The notes: generated from the sequence alone by a model not told the origin. A stretch of DNA of 41,869 nt from Jejuia rubra (GCF_042684665.1 NZ_JBHULY010000010.1:1-41869); one strand, 5' to 3'. Shown: positions 10,501 through 19,630, counted from the stretch's first letter. Made by a program: numbers and translations.

Positions 10501-10741
10501 CGAACAAATAGAAGTTTATTTTTCTAATGAAAAGAACAGTATCGTCATCAACAACCCTTCTTCTCAGATGATCGAATCAGTTGAAATGTTCAATATTCTT
10601 GGTCAATCATTGTTTCAGCGCGATACCAAAACCAACAAAAACCATCTTAAGTTTAGCGCCAATCAAATCCCCCCAAATAACTATATTCTAAAAATTGAAA
10701 CCGAATATGGCACCATAGCCAAAAAAGTAGCTATATTATAA
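7556..10741 (+). CDS. T9SS-secreted LamG-domain protein, paralogue of the upstream gene
   Basis: A 1061-residue exported protein. The signal peptide is MKNIAIAVILAFSLLFCNTL with cleavage probably after LLAQ near 23. The first 225 residues are a jelly-roll-like region with several Cys (CDTCNP) that I cannot assign. A LamG domain follows at about 232-389 (LDFDGTDDYVSR, ATLMSWIKLD). The rest shares many landmarks with the 2027-aa neighbour (YNYWASPVG, YWIWKFSN, GEGFTMKGPGTG, DYLVGNPYPSAID, RRQLLLTID) and ends in a type A sorting domain (FNILGQSLF, ending AKKVAIL). The pair therefore comes from duplication of a LamG plus C-terminal block, with different N-terminal modules. No catalytic motif is visible; surface binding or adhesion is the best guess. 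I found no convincing promoter or terminator at its ends. Confidence 0.82.
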   Translation: MKNIAIAVILAFSLLFCNTLLAQLHPTPECGQNFNLNWTTSSASEDAYWRPGTLSNTYLNVDDSGIDIKIEFTGETSTLGFWSGQTPKIGTQSSYLYKGIDLLTNGFSGEGITCTITFSQPIYALSFDIHHINVSLGKGDKYTVKGKDVNGNDIYPKFNTSAQPPYTVDETTGIVNAVANLSAGENPMLGVNFADSNYITSITILWEDCDTCNPESLHATGIGNFSFCKPQTLDFDGTDDYVSRSSFLGGQQQATLMSWIKLDDYTGDYTIMGQPNCMLFVDSNNSLRASLKTDSRGDIASPALESMVLDENIWYHVALIYDGINGSISLFINGEKEWEHTNSDVANTTLSNSSEWSAFDFEIGRNPISKDNYFDGSINEIRVYNKALAEPQLQAQIFQKIESKNESITGAIAQNTIEGLSWRDLLLYYPMEILDTGYTADKSNYFEHGLLHNMEETYQDFDAPLPFVSKETATGDWKNPENWLQEDVWDAYKGFPEYAILQVKGNLDINENATILGIIVDSGASLSVKNDSGLYNTSYLRLDGTLSLDGDSQLIQASESLLDPLSSGVLEKALYGTADKYTYNYWASPVGMQSNSTNNNSFTVKDIFADVEFLESGYDGVAVPLGIADYWIWKFSNNSGNTTATWQQVRSSGEIMAGEGFTMKGPGTGTISDMQNYTVRGKPNNGKIEINVTAGSDYLVGNPYPSAIDAIQFLKDNKNLETDASMTNGTLYFWKHWGGSSHIADNYQGGYATFSLSGGVPAASRGTDSPEISTGGTPNEIPGRYIPVGQGFYLTATSNGKVTFNNNQRVLYHQPQETSTTNKKFQKLAEQEAEDPRTKIRLGFNSPNTLRRQLLLTIDEDATPAIDWGYDSKYIDTQIDDMYWMIQNQKYTIQGTNEINEETILPLGIHTDADGFNSISIDELENTPNDFLIYLHDKELNIYHDLTQGKYEIFLSTGEYLNRFEIAFSQSQTLSAQAHLESEQIEVYFSNEKNSIVINNPSSQMIESVEMFNILGQSLFQRDTKTNKNHLKFSANQIPPNNYILKIETEYGTIAKKVAIL

Positions 10742-10960
10742 TATTAATCCAATAGAAATCTCCTAAAAGAGACGGAATTTTAAAACACATTGCGTTGTCA
10801 TTCAATATCTTACATTTTATGTAAGCGCTTTCTTTGCTCTAGTTACGGCAAAACCATAATCATATAAGTTTTTAATAATTTGTTGATAAAATTTATCTAA
10901 GGTATAGTAAAAAAGATTAATTTGAGTCTCAATTAACCTTTATTATATCCAACCTTAGTT

Positions 10961-13900
10961 ATGAAAAAAATACTTTTTCTGTTCAGTATTTTACTGAACC
11001 TTTCCCTCGCGTTTTCGCAACAAATTAATTACAAACGTGTCAGTATTAGCAATCCCAGTAGTGCCACCATCTCTCAGATGGCACAATCGGGAATAGACCT
11101 TCAATGTGGTGCCATATATAAAGACGGCAAGCTGCAATTGGAATTATCGCAAAACGAACTAACCACAATCTCTAGGTTAGGCGTACCTTACAATGTACTT
11201 ATAGATGACTTAAGCACGTATTATGCGGACCGTGCCCAAAAAAACCTTCCTAGGGCCAGGCAAGAGCTTCAAGCTCAAAAAGGCTTCCAATCCAAAGCTG
11301 GATTTGGCAAAAGCAGTGTTTCGAGTGTGGTACTAGACAACATTGGCCAATACAACGGGTGTGATGAAATTAACTGGAGCACACCTACAAATTTCAAACT
11401 TGGCAGTATGGGAGGTTGTCTCACAGTTTCAGAAGCCTTGGCAGAGCTTGATTTAATGCGATCGCTTTACCCCAATATTATTTCAGTGAAAGCAGATGCC
11501 TCCCCTACTAATCAAACTACTGTAGAAGGCAGAACAACTTATTACGTAAGAATTTCAGATAACCCTGATATTGACGAATCTGGAGAGCCAGAGACGCTAT
11601 ATACTGGAATGACGCACTCGCGAGAACTTTCCAGTTTGATGAATCTGATGTACTATATGTGGTATATTCTTGAAAATTACGGTACGGATCCTGCGATAAC
11701 CAATTTAGTAAACAACCAGGAATTATACTTTATTCCAATTGTTAATTCTGACGGTTTGGCCTATAACGAATCCGTTTTGCCAAATGGTGGTGGATTACAG
11801 CGAAAAAACAGGAACATCTATAATGGAAGTTGTGGAACCACCTCCGAAGGCGTTGACCTAAACAGAAATTTTGGATACTATTGGGGCAATGGTGGTTCTT
11901 CCACAAATACGTGTAGTGAAACTTATCGAGGCCCTACGTTTTTCTCCGAGCCTGAATCTCAAATCGTTAGAGACTTCTTTTTGCAACACGACTTCAAGCT
12001 GGTATTAAACCATCATTCATTTAAAAATGCCATGCTTCATGGCTATGCAGGCGTAGATCCAGCAACTTTAGATGCCGCTGGTGTGGACAGGCGTGAAGAT
12101 GAATTTGCCAAATACAACCATGATATGACCCATTTTAACCGTTATGCATACGGTCCAAGCACCCAAATAAGTGCATTAAACAGTGGGAACATGAATGACT
12201 GGATGATGGGTCCTGCCGTTGCTGGTTCTACTGGTGGCCCCGGTGCAGGCATAAATGCCATGGCATGGACACCAGAGAATGGATCGGGATCTGAAGCCGG
12301 ATCTACTGGAAGCGGTTTCTGGCCAGACCCATTGCTTATTGATGATATTGCCAGAAGAGCTATGAGAGGCAATTTTCTGGCCGCTTATTTTAGCGGTAAG
12401 TACGCGAAACTTATTGATTTATCTCCTTCCAATATTACCGCTTTAAATGGGAATCTAAATTTTGGAATTGAATATTTAGGACAAACCGCTAGTGACTTTA
12501 CGCTTTCAGTTACACCTGTTTCTGCCAATATAAATTCCATAAGTAGCCCAAGCTCCCAGGTTGGGATGTCTGCACTAGAACAGCGGAATGTGGTCGCAGC
12601 ATATAGCTTAGACAATGCTATACAGGCCAATGACATTATTGAATTTAATGTTGCGTTAAGCAATGATGACGGAGTAATTTATCAAGCAAATATCAAAAAA
12701 TATTACACACCAAATGTTCAGTTTGTTGATGACCCAGATACCGACGGAACTTCAAACTGGACGGCTGCAGGAGGATCTTGGGGTACTATCTCGGTCAATG
12801 GGTTTTCTGGTACAGCAACAACGGCCATTACTGATTCTCCGTCTGGCTCATACGCCAACAATGAATCCAAGACACTTCAGCTTAATTCCACTATTGCCAC
12901 TACTGGAGTTAACGAAACCATCATTCAGTATTATGCCAAATGGGATTTAGAGCGAAGTTTTGATTATGTACAAATTGAGGCTTCTACCAATGGATCAACA
13001 TGGACTCCCCTATGCGGTACTTACACCAAACCTGGAGCCCCAAACGAAAACAATACTTACTCCGGAAAAAGCACAGCCAACAACAATTTTCAACCTGATG
13101 GTGAACAATTGTATGACGGAGATACCCAGGATAAATGGGTGATGGAAGAGATTATCATTGATGGCACAAACAACAGTGCTTATTTTAATGAACCCACCGT
13201 TTATTTGAGATTTAATTTCAATACCGATGGCTCCAATAGGCAAGATAGCTACACCACTTCTTTTGACGGATTTGTTTTTGATGACTTTAGGGTATTGGGC
13301 GTGCAAATCCCTTGTGTCCTATCAGTTCCTGTTGGATTAAGTGTTTCTAACATTGGCGTAACCACCGCTACCTTAACCTGGGATCAGGTAACCTCCGCAA
13401 CTTACGACATAAGGTACAAAGCAATCAGTGATACCAACTGGTCAGAAATTAATGATGTAAACGGACTTACTACCGACATATCTGGGTTAACAGAATCAAC
13501 GGATTACGAAGTTCAAATTAGAAGTCGCTGTACTTCAAACACTTCAAACTATAGCAGTTCGGTTAATTTTACTACCAACGCATTTGTGGCCTGCACGGGC
13601 ACTTCGATTGCTTCTTTCCCCTACAATGAAGGCTTCGAAGGCTCTATAGGAGACTGGTCTCAATCCACTGCCGACGATTTAAATTGGCTTGTTAATTCAA
13701 ATGCTACACCCTCCCAAAGCACAGGCCCTTCAGGAGCAATAGAAGGGTCCAGCTATATATATGTTGAAGCTTCTGTTGAAGGCACCGGTTATCCTAACAA
13801 AAGAGCAATAATTAGCTCGCCCTGTTTCGATCTTACCGGAATGATTCAGGCTACTTTCAGCTTCAAGTACCATATGTTTGGTGCATCCGACATGGGCACA

Positions 13901-16900
13901 ATCGATCTTGAGGTTAGCAATGATAATGGTACTAATTGGACTAGTTTATGGAGCCAATCAGGTAACCAAGGTGATACTTGGCTATCCGTTGACGTCAACC
14001 TAGATGCATATGTGGGAAGCAGTGTTCAATTAAGATTCAACAGGTTTGTTGGTAGCACTTGGCAAGCGGATATTGCGATAGATGACGTTGTAGTTACAAC
14101 ATTTGATGGCGTTGATTCAACACCACCAGTAATCACCTTAAATGGATCTTCCCCTACTGATGTAATTATAGGGGCTACCTATACCGATGAAGGGGCTACT
14201 GCAACGGATAATATTGATGGAGATATTACGGCAAATATTGTAATTGGGGGCGATACGGTCGATTCCAACACTTTGGGGACATATGTGGTTACCTATGATG
14301 TAAGCGATGCCGCCGGAAATGCCGCTACCCAGTTAACACGAACTGTAAATGTGATTGATGCTCCATCAGGTTGTACAGGAGGTATTTCCACATATCCTTA
14401 CGCCTTTGGCTTTGAGGGCACCATTGGGACTTGGACACAATCAGGAGCGGATGATTTGGACTGGTTGGTGAACTCCAATAACACTCCATCCAACAACACA
14501 GGACCTTTAAGTGCGATTGAAGGCACAAGCTATATATTTGTCGAAGCGTCAGGCAACAATACAGGCTATCCTAACAAAAGGGCAATTATTACCTCGCCAT
14601 GCTTTGACCTTTCGAGTGCCAGTGGTGCAGATTTTAGTTTCCAATACCACATGTTTGGCGCTTCCGATATGGGCACCATTGACTTAGAATTAAGTAGTGA
14701 TGACGGCGCCAATTGGACAAGTATATGGAACCAATCTGGTAACCAAGGTAATTCTTGGCTTACCGTAAATCTTAATTTGGATGCATACATAGGAGCAAGT
14801 ATTCAGTTGCGCTTTAATAGGGTTACAGGAGGTACTTGGCAAGCAGATATTGCCATTGATGATATTAATTTGACAGCTGACGAGCAAGATACCATCGCAC
14901 CAATTATCACGCTTATCGGTAATGCAACAGTCAACTTGAATGTGGGCGATACTTATACAGAAGAAGGAGCAACAGCAACAGATAACATTGATGGGGACAT
15001 TTCTGCAAGCATTGTTATTGGAGGCGATACTGTGGACACCAACACTGGTGGAACTTATGTTGTAACCTATGACGTAAGCGATGCGGCAGGAAATCCTGCA
15101 ACGCAAGTAACGCGAACGGTAAACATCATTCCCGATACAACTGCACCGGTCATTACTCTTGTTGGTAACGCGACAATCGATTTAAATGTTGGCGATACTT
15201 ACACTGAACAAGGCGCTACGGCTTCTGACAACATTGATGGGGACATTTCTGCAAGCATTGTTATTGGAGGCGATACTGTGGACACCAACACTGGTGGAAC
15301 TTATGTTGTTACCTATGATGTGAGCGATGGCGCTGGAAACGCGGCAACACAGGCAACCAGAACCGTGAACGTTATTCCAGACACAGCACCACCTGTGATT
15401 ACATTGATTGGCTCTGCTTCCTTAGATATTAATTTAGGCGGAACCTATACTGAGCAAGGGGCTACGGCAACTGACAATATCGATGGCGACATCACTGCCA
15501 ACATCGTTATTGGAGGCGATACTGTGGATACCAATACCGCGGGTACTTATATTGTAACATACAATGTAAGCGATGCGGCAGGAAACGCAGCCACGCAGGT
15601 AACCAGAACCGTGAACGTTATTCCGGACACAACACCACCTGTGATTACATTGATTGGCTCTGCTTCCTTAGATATTAATTTAGGCGGAACCTATACTGAG
15701 CAAGGGGCTACGGCAACTGACAATATCGATGGCGACATCACTGCCAATATCGTTATTGGAGGCGATACCGTGGATACCAATACCGCTGGCACCTATATAG
15801 TAACCTACGATGTAAGCGATGCTGCTGGTAATGCTGCCACCCAGGTGACCAGAACAGTAAACATCATTCCGGATACTACTGCACCAGTTATTACTCTTGT
15901 TGGCAATGCAACGATCAACTTGAATGTGGGTGATACTTATACTGAAGAAGGTGCTACGGCAACCGACAACATTGATGGGGACATAACTGCAAACATTGTC
16001 ATCGGAGGCGATACCGTAGATACCAACACCGCTGGCACCTATTTAGTAACCTACGATGTAAGCGATGCGGCTGGAAATGCTGCCACTCAGGTAACCAGAA
16101 CCGTAAACGTGATTCCAGATACCACCGCACCAGTCATTACTCTTGTGGGCGGCGCAACTGTCAACTTGAATTTGGGCGACGCTTATACTGAAGAAGGTGC
16201 GACAGCAATCGACAACATTGATGGGGACATCACTGCAAACATCGTCATCGGAGGCGATACCGTAGATACCAATACAGGTGGCACCTATATAGTAACCTAC
16301 GATGTAAGCGATGCGGCTGGTAATGCTGCCACTCAGGTGACCAGAACAGTAAACATCATTCCGGATACTACTGCACCAGTTATTACTCTTGTTGGCAATG
16401 CAACGATCAACTTGAATGTGGGTGATACTTATACTGAAGAAGGTGCTACGGCAACCGACAACATTGATGGGGACATAACTGCAAACATTGTCATCGGAGG
16501 CGATACCGTAGATACCAACACCGCTAGCACCTATTTAGTAACCTACGATGTAAGCGATGCGGCTGGAAATGCTGCCACTCAGGTAACCAGAACCGTAAAC
16601 GTGATTCCAGATACCACCGCACCAGTCATTACTCTTGTTGGTAATGCAACGGTCAACTTGAATGTGGGGGATACCTACACAGAAGAAGGTGCTACGGCAA
16701 CCGACAACATTGATGGGGACATCACTGCAAACATCGTCATCGGAGGCGATACCGTAGATACCAATACAGGTGGCACCTATGTAGTAACCTACGATGTAAG
16801 CGATGCGGCTGGAAATCCTGCAACGCAGGTAACGCGAACAGTAAACGTGATTCCCGATACCTCTGCTCCGATCATTACGCTGATTGGTTCAGCAATAATT

Positions 16901-17890
16901 GACTTGAACGTTGGTGACAACTACACTGAGCAAGGAGCAACAGCAACCGATAATATCGACGGAGACATCTCTGCCAATATCAGTATCGGCGGTTTAGTGG
17001 ACACAAATACTGCAGGAACCTATGTTGTGACTTATGACGTTAGTGATGCAGCTGGAAATGCGGCTACTCAGGTCGCAAGAACTGTGAATGTTAATGATGT
17101 ACCGACGGATGTCATCATTCACGAAGGCTATTTTGAGACCGGATGGGACGGTTGGATAGATGGTGGAAGTGATTGTGCTAGAAGACAGGATTCAAGATCC
17201 TTTGAAGGTGCCTATTCTATAAGAATCAGGGATAATTCAGGGGTGGCTTCATCAATGACTTCCCCTACGTTTGACTTGTCATCTTTCAATGAAGTGGAAT
17301 TTAATTTCTATTTCTATTCGCAAAGCATGGAAATAGGAGAGGATTTCTGGTTGCAATATGATGATGGCTCAGGTTTTGTAACGGTTGAGACATGGGCACG
17401 AGGGACTGATTTCAACAATGATGCCTTCGGAAATTTTTCAGTACTATTCAACAGTTCGCAATATAATTTATCGAGCAACGCAAGGTTTAGACTTCAATGT
17501 GATGCCTCCGTCAATAATGACCAAATATTTATTGATCAAGTTGTTATCACCGGTTTCGGTGGCAGTGGTGCCACAGCAAAAATGCAGCCGGAAGAAACTC
17601 AGAAGACTTTAGACAATGAGGATGATAACAATGTAGCGGTTCAAATTAAATTGGTTCTGTATCCAAATCCCGTTAAAGGAAGTGAATTGAATATTAGCTT
17701 AACAGGTGCTAACGGACAATCAAATACTACTTCCAAACTTAAATATTTGATTGTGAACGCCTTAGGTCAATTGGTTCAGGAAGGCAAAACGGACAAAAAG
17801 ATTGTTGTGGACAGGCTGGAAGCCGGAGTCTATTCGATTAGGGTGAAGGATGGGGACAAGCTATATTCCAGAAGGTTTGTTAAGGAATAG
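10961..17890 (+). CDS. T9SS-secreted M14 zinc carboxypeptidase with MAM-like, FN3 and ten Ig-like repeats
   Basis: A 2309-residue exported peptidase; the signal peptide is MKKILFLFSILLNLSLAFSQ. The M14 catalytic domain spans about 150-480. The zinc motif HSRE gives H219 and E222; the third ligand is probably H352 in NHHSF. VDLNRNFGYYW supplies the substrate-binding Asn-Arg pair (N301, R302), and E439 in WTPENG is the likely catalytic Glu. Downstream are a jelly roll (about 586-780), an FN3 domain (787-873), a MAM-like domain (877-1048), one Ig-like repeat, a second MAM-like domain (1137-1306), nine tandem Ig-like repeats (1309-2046; motifs ITLIGNATVNLNVGDTYTE and VTYDVSDAAGNAATQVTRTV, DUF5011/HYR-like), a last jelly roll and a type A sorting domain (YPNPVKGSELNI, ending RRFVKE). 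It probably trims peptides outside the cell, with the repeats acting as a stalk. The tenth Ig repeat is shorter by one codon (IGGLVDTN for IGGDTVDTN). Confidence 0.9.
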   Translation: MKKILFLFSILLNLSLAFSQQINYKRVSISNPSSATISQMAQSGIDLQCGAIYKDGKLQLELSQNELTTISRLGVPYNVLIDDLSTYYADRAQKNLPRARQELQAQKGFQSKAGFGKSSVSSVVLDNIGQYNGCDEINWSTPTNFKLGSMGGCLTVSEALAELDLMRSLYPNIISVKADASPTNQTTVEGRTTYYVRISDNPDIDESGEPETLYTGMTHSRELSSLMNLMYYMWYILENYGTDPAITNLVNNQELYFIPIVNSDGLAYNESVLPNGGGLQRKNRNIYNGSCGTTSEGVDLNRNFGYYWGNGGSSTNTCSETYRGPTFFSEPESQIVRDFFLQHDFKLVLNHHSFKNAMLHGYAGVDPATLDAAGVDRREDEFAKYNHDMTHFNRYAYGPSTQISALNSGNMNDWMMGPAVAGSTGGPGAGINAMAWTPENGSGSEAGSTGSGFWPDPLLIDDIARRAMRGNFLAAYFSGKYAKLIDLSPSNITALNGNLNFGIEYLGQTASDFTLSVTPVSANINSISSPSSQVGMSALEQRNVVAAYSLDNAIQANDIIEFNVALSNDDGVIYQANIKKYYTPNVQFVDDPDTDGTSNWTAAGGSWGTISVNGFSGTATTAITDSPSGSYANNESKTLQLNSTIATTGVNETIIQYYAKWDLERSFDYVQIEASTNGSTWTPLCGTYTKPGAPNENNTYSGKSTANNNFQPDGEQLYDGDTQDKWVMEEIIIDGTNNSAYFNEPTVYLRFNFNTDGSNRQDSYTTSFDGFVFDDFRVLGVQIPCVLSVPVGLSVSNIGVTTATLTWDQVTSATYDIRYKAISDTNWSEINDVNGLTTDISGLTESTDYEVQIRSRCTSNTSNYSSSVNFTTNAFVACTGTSIASFPYNEGFEGSIGDWSQSTADDLNWLVNSNATPSQSTGPSGAIEGSSYIYVEASVEGTGYPNKRAIISSPCFDLTGMIQATFSFKYHMFGASDMGTIDLEVSNDNGTNWTSLWSQSGNQGDTWLSVDVNLDAYVGSSVQLRFNRFVGSTWQADIAIDDVVVTTFDGVDSTPPVITLNGSSPTDVIIGATYTDEGATATDNIDGDITANIVIGGDTVDSNTLGTYVVTYDVSDAAGNAATQLTRTVNVIDAPSGCTGGISTYPYAFGFEGTIGTWTQSGADDLDWLVNSNNTPSNNTGPLSAIEGTSYIFVEASGNNTGYPNKRAIITSPCFDLSSASGADFSFQYHMFGASDMGTIDLELSSDDGANWTSIWNQSGNQGNSWLTVNLNLDAYIGASIQLRFNRVTGGTWQADIAIDDINLTADEQDTIAPIITLIGNATVNLNVGDTYTEEGATATDNIDGDISASIVIGGDTVDTNTGGTYVVTYDVSDAAGNPATQVTRTVNIIPDTTAPVITLVGNATIDLNVGDTYTEQGATASDNIDGDISASIVIGGDTVDTNTGGTYVVTYDVSDGAGNAATQATRTVNVIPDTAPPVITLIGSASLDINLGGTYTEQGATATDNIDGDITANIVIGGDTVDTNTAGTYIVTYNVSDAAGNAATQVTRTVNVIPDTTPPVITLIGSASLDINLGGTYTEQGATATDNIDGDITANIVIGGDTVDTNTAGTYIVTYDVSDAAGNAATQVTRTVNIIPDTTAPVITLVGNATINLNVGDTYTEEGATATDNIDGDITANIVIGGDTVDTNTAGTYLVTYDVSDAAGNAATQVTRTVNVIPDTTAPVITLVGGATVNLNLGDAYTEEGATAIDNIDGDITANIVIGGDTVDTNTGGTYIVTYDVSDAAGNAATQVTRTVNIIPDTTAPVITLVGNATINLNVGDTYTEEGATATDNIDGDITANIVIGGDTVDTNTASTYLVTYDVSDAAGNAATQVTRTVNVIPDTTAPVITLVGNATVNLNVGDTYTEEGATATDNIDGDITANIVIGGDTVDTNTGGTYVVTYDVSDAAGNPATQVTRTVNVIPDTSAPIITLIGSAIIDLNVGDNYTEQGATATDNIDGDISANISIGGLVDTNTAGTYVVTYDVSDAAGNAATQVARTVNVNDVPTDVIIHEGYFETGWDGWIDGGSDCARRQDSRSFEGAYSIRIRDNSGVASSMTSPTFDLSSFNEVEFNFYFYSQSMEIGEDFWLQYDDGSGFVTVETWARGTDFNNDAFGNFSVLFNSSQYNLSSNARFRLQCDASVNNDQIFIDQVVITGFGGSGATAKMQPEETQKTLDNEDDNNVAVQIKLVLYPNPVKGSELNISLTGANGQSNTTSKLKYLIVNALGQLVQEGKTDKKIVVDRLEAGVYSIRVKDGDKLYSRRFVKE
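14888..17100 (+). repeat. Nine tandem 246-bp Ig-like coding repeats
   Basis: The unit is 82 codons; starts of the APVITL motif recur every 246 bases (for example about 15139, 15385, 15631, 15877). Neighbouring units 15361-15535 and 15607-15781 differ at about four positions. A tenth, separate copy lies at about 14110-14360 between the two MAM-like domains. Confidence 0.93.
15842..16638 (+). repeat. Higher-order 492-bp duplication inside the Ig array
   Basis: Bases 15842-16146 and 16334-16638 (305 bases, offset exactly 492 = two repeat units) are identical except for G16034/A16526, which changes Gly to Ser. Flanking parts at the same offset are more diverged, so a two-unit block has been copied or converted recently. 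Confidence 0.9.
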
Positions 17891-17918
17891 ACAGTAATAG
17901 CCTACCCAATACTTTAAT

Positions 17919-17958
17919 AAAAAAGAGGTCAACTAAAATTTAGTTGACCTCTTTTTTT
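17919..17958 (+). terminator. Strong intrinsic terminator after the carboxypeptidase gene
   Basis: Near-perfect palindrome with axis near 17938: AGAGGTCAACT pairs with AGTTGACCTCT, flanked by A and T runs, starting 29 bases after the stop codon. It can serve both strands. Confidence 0.9.
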
Positions 17959-18090
17959 GTTTGAATCTGTAGCCTAAAATGACGAATTAGCTGGGCAATA
18001 TGATGAAAACAGAGAGGTTTAAACTATTCTAAAAAAAGTGTATTTCATCGTATTTTTTTGCGTTTTGTCGTATTTCTAAGAAATAATTGC

Positions 18091-18214
18091 TATATTAGCA
18101 CCGTGATAGATCAAAAACGTATTGATACAATAGTTATTTGAGTTAGTCACCTTAAACCCCAAATCTAATTTTCGATAGCTATTTCAAGTCCTGGACCTAG
18201 TTCAGGACTTTTTT
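18091..18214 (+). ncRNA. Candidate small RNA between the carboxypeptidase gene and hisS
   Basis: The 311-base gap 17891-18201 holds no long ORF. A TATATTAG box (18091-18098) has TTTTG at 18063-18067, but the 23-base spacing is wide. A GC-rich hairpin with T tail ends the stretch at 18214. A transcript of about 110 bases would result, with its last 13 or so bases antisense to the 3' end of hisS. A 12-codon frame starting GTG at 18103 (MIDQKRIDTIVI) is the only coding option. No known RNA family was recognised; this is a structural guess. Confidence 0.35.
18186..18214 (+). terminator. Plus-strand terminator-like hairpin at the hisS 3' end
   Basis: AAGTCCTG (18186-18193) pairs with CAGGACTT (18203-18210) and is followed by Ts. 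The T run exists only on the plus strand although hisS is read on the minus strand, so it is aimed at a plus-strand transcript. It overlaps the hisS stop codon. Confidence 0.6.
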
Positions 18215-19578
18215 ATGGTAGAAATTAAAGTATCCAAAGACACTTTTTCCTGAGAGCCAGATACCATATCCTTTAAAGTGAAGTGATTTGCCTCGATTTC
18301 GGACTCCCCCACCAAGACTACAAACGGTATTTGCCTTCGGTTGGCATAGGTCATCTGTTTTTTCATTTTGGCAGAGTCCGGATACAGTTCGGCATTGATG
18401 CCCTGTGCTCTAAGATGTTTTATGGCTTTTAAGCTGAACAAAGCTTCTTTTTCACCAAAATTCATAAACAATACCTCGACATTTATCGAAACCGTTTCAG
18501 GGAACAAATTCAATTCTTCCAGTACCAAGTAAATACGGTCCAGTCCAAAGCTAATACCGACGCCACTCATATCCTTCATTCCAAAAATTCCCGTTAAGTC
18601 ATCGTAACGGCCACCGCCTCCGATAGAACCTATTTTTACGGATTCTGGTGCCGAAACTTCAAAAATGGCCCCGGTGTAATAGTTCAGCCCTCGTGCTAAG
18701 GTGACATCCAATTGTAATTTGGCAGTACTTAGACCTAATTCTGAAATAGCGTTATTGATGAACTCCAATTCTCCAATACCTTTTTGGCCTTCTTCGGAAG
18801 TGGATAAAATCGTTTTTAATTCACCTATTTGGGAAGTAAAATCACCTGAGATTGAAAATAAAGTCTGTAGTTTATCGATTCCCGATTGCGGGATGCCTTT
18901 ATCCAACATTTCCTGTTTTACCTTGGCCTCGCCTATTTTATCAAGTTTGTCCAAGGCGACCGTAAAGTCAATCAATTTATCCGAGGCACCAATGACCGCC
19001 GCAATGCCAGAAAGTATTTTTCTGTTATTAATTTTAATGGTTACGCCTTCCAAATTCAATTTGGAAAAAACCTTGTCGTATAATTGAACAAACTCCACTT
19101 CCTGCCAAAGCGAATCACTGCCCACCACATCCGCATCGCATTGGTAAAACTCCCTAAAACGTCCTTTTTGCGGTCTGTCCGCACGCCAAACGGGCTGGAT
19201 TTGGTAGCGCTTAAACGGGAACTCGATTTCGTTTTGGTGTTGGACTACATAACGTGCAAATGGGACGGTTAGGTCGTAACGCAAGGCTTTTTCGGAGATA
19301 CTAGTGGTCAGTTTATTCGAATCTTTAGTTTCGTAAGCTTCTGTATTTGCCTTTGACAAATAATCCCCAGAATTCAAAATCTTAAAAATCAAGCGGTCGC
19401 CTTCATCCCCATACTTGCCCATCAACGTTTCGGAATTTTCAAAACTTGGGGTTTCAATGGGTTGGAAGCCAAAGGTTTCAAATGTACTGCGAATGGTATT
19501 AAAAATATAGTTGCGCTTCGCGACCTGCTCTGGGTTAAAATCTCTTGTGCCTTTTGGGATGCTAGGTTTTTGGGCCAT
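18202..19578 (-). CDS. hisS: Histidine--tRNA ligase
   Basis: A 458-residue class II aminoacyl-tRNA synthetase that charges tRNA-His in the cytoplasm. The N-terminus PKGTRDFNPEQ is the usual HisS opening. Motif 2 is FREFYQCDADVVG (near 143), the histidine-binding loop is LARGLNYYTGAIFEV (near 294), and motif 3 covers GGGRYDDLTG and GISFGLDRI (about 321-345). An anticodon-binding domain follows (VLFMNFGEKEA to the end). Length is normal for the family. The ATG at 19578 is supported by the start of homology. The leader is unusual: it consists almost wholly of extragenic palindromes, and a small hairpin ends 8 bases before the ATG. Confidence 0.97.
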   Translation of the reverse strand: MAQKPSIPKGTRDFNPEQVAKRNYIFNTIRSTFETFGFQPIETPSFENSETLMGKYGDEGDRLIFKILNSGDYLSKANTEAYETKDSNKLTTSISEKALRYDLTVPFARYVVQHQNEIEFPFKRYQIQPVWRADRPQKGRFREFYQCDADVVGSDSLWQEVEFVQLYDKVFSKLNLEGVTIKINNRKILSGIAAVIGASDKLIDFTVALDKLDKIGEAKVKQEMLDKGIPQSGIDKLQTLFSISGDFTSQIGELKTILSTSEEGQKGIGELEFINNAISELGLSTAKLQLDVTLARGLNYYTGAIFEVSAPESVKIGSIGGGGRYDDLTGIFGMKDMSGVGISFGLDRIYLVLEELNLFPETVSINVEVLFMNFGEKEALFSLKAIKHLRAQGINAELYPDSAKMKKQMTYANRRQIPFVVLVGESEIEANHFTLKDMVSGSQEKVSLDTLISTIKKS

Positions 19579-19585
19579 ATTACTG

Positions 19586-19599
19586 CCTGCGAAAGCAGG
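19586..19599 (-). repeat. Hairpin just upstream of the hisS start
   Basis: CCTGC pairs with GCAGG around a four-base loop, 8 bases before the hisS ATG. I take it for a remnant of a common flavobacterial extragenic palindrome. It sits where the ribosome binds and could dampen translation. Confidence 0.6.
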
Positions 19600-19630
19600 T
19601 ATCTATTTTTAAGTTTCTAGTTTAAAAAGT

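Noticed and set aside
14690..15106. 138-codon minus-strand frame inside the carboxypeptidase gene
   Set aside because: Mirror of the MAM-like and Ig-like repeat region; no independent evidence.
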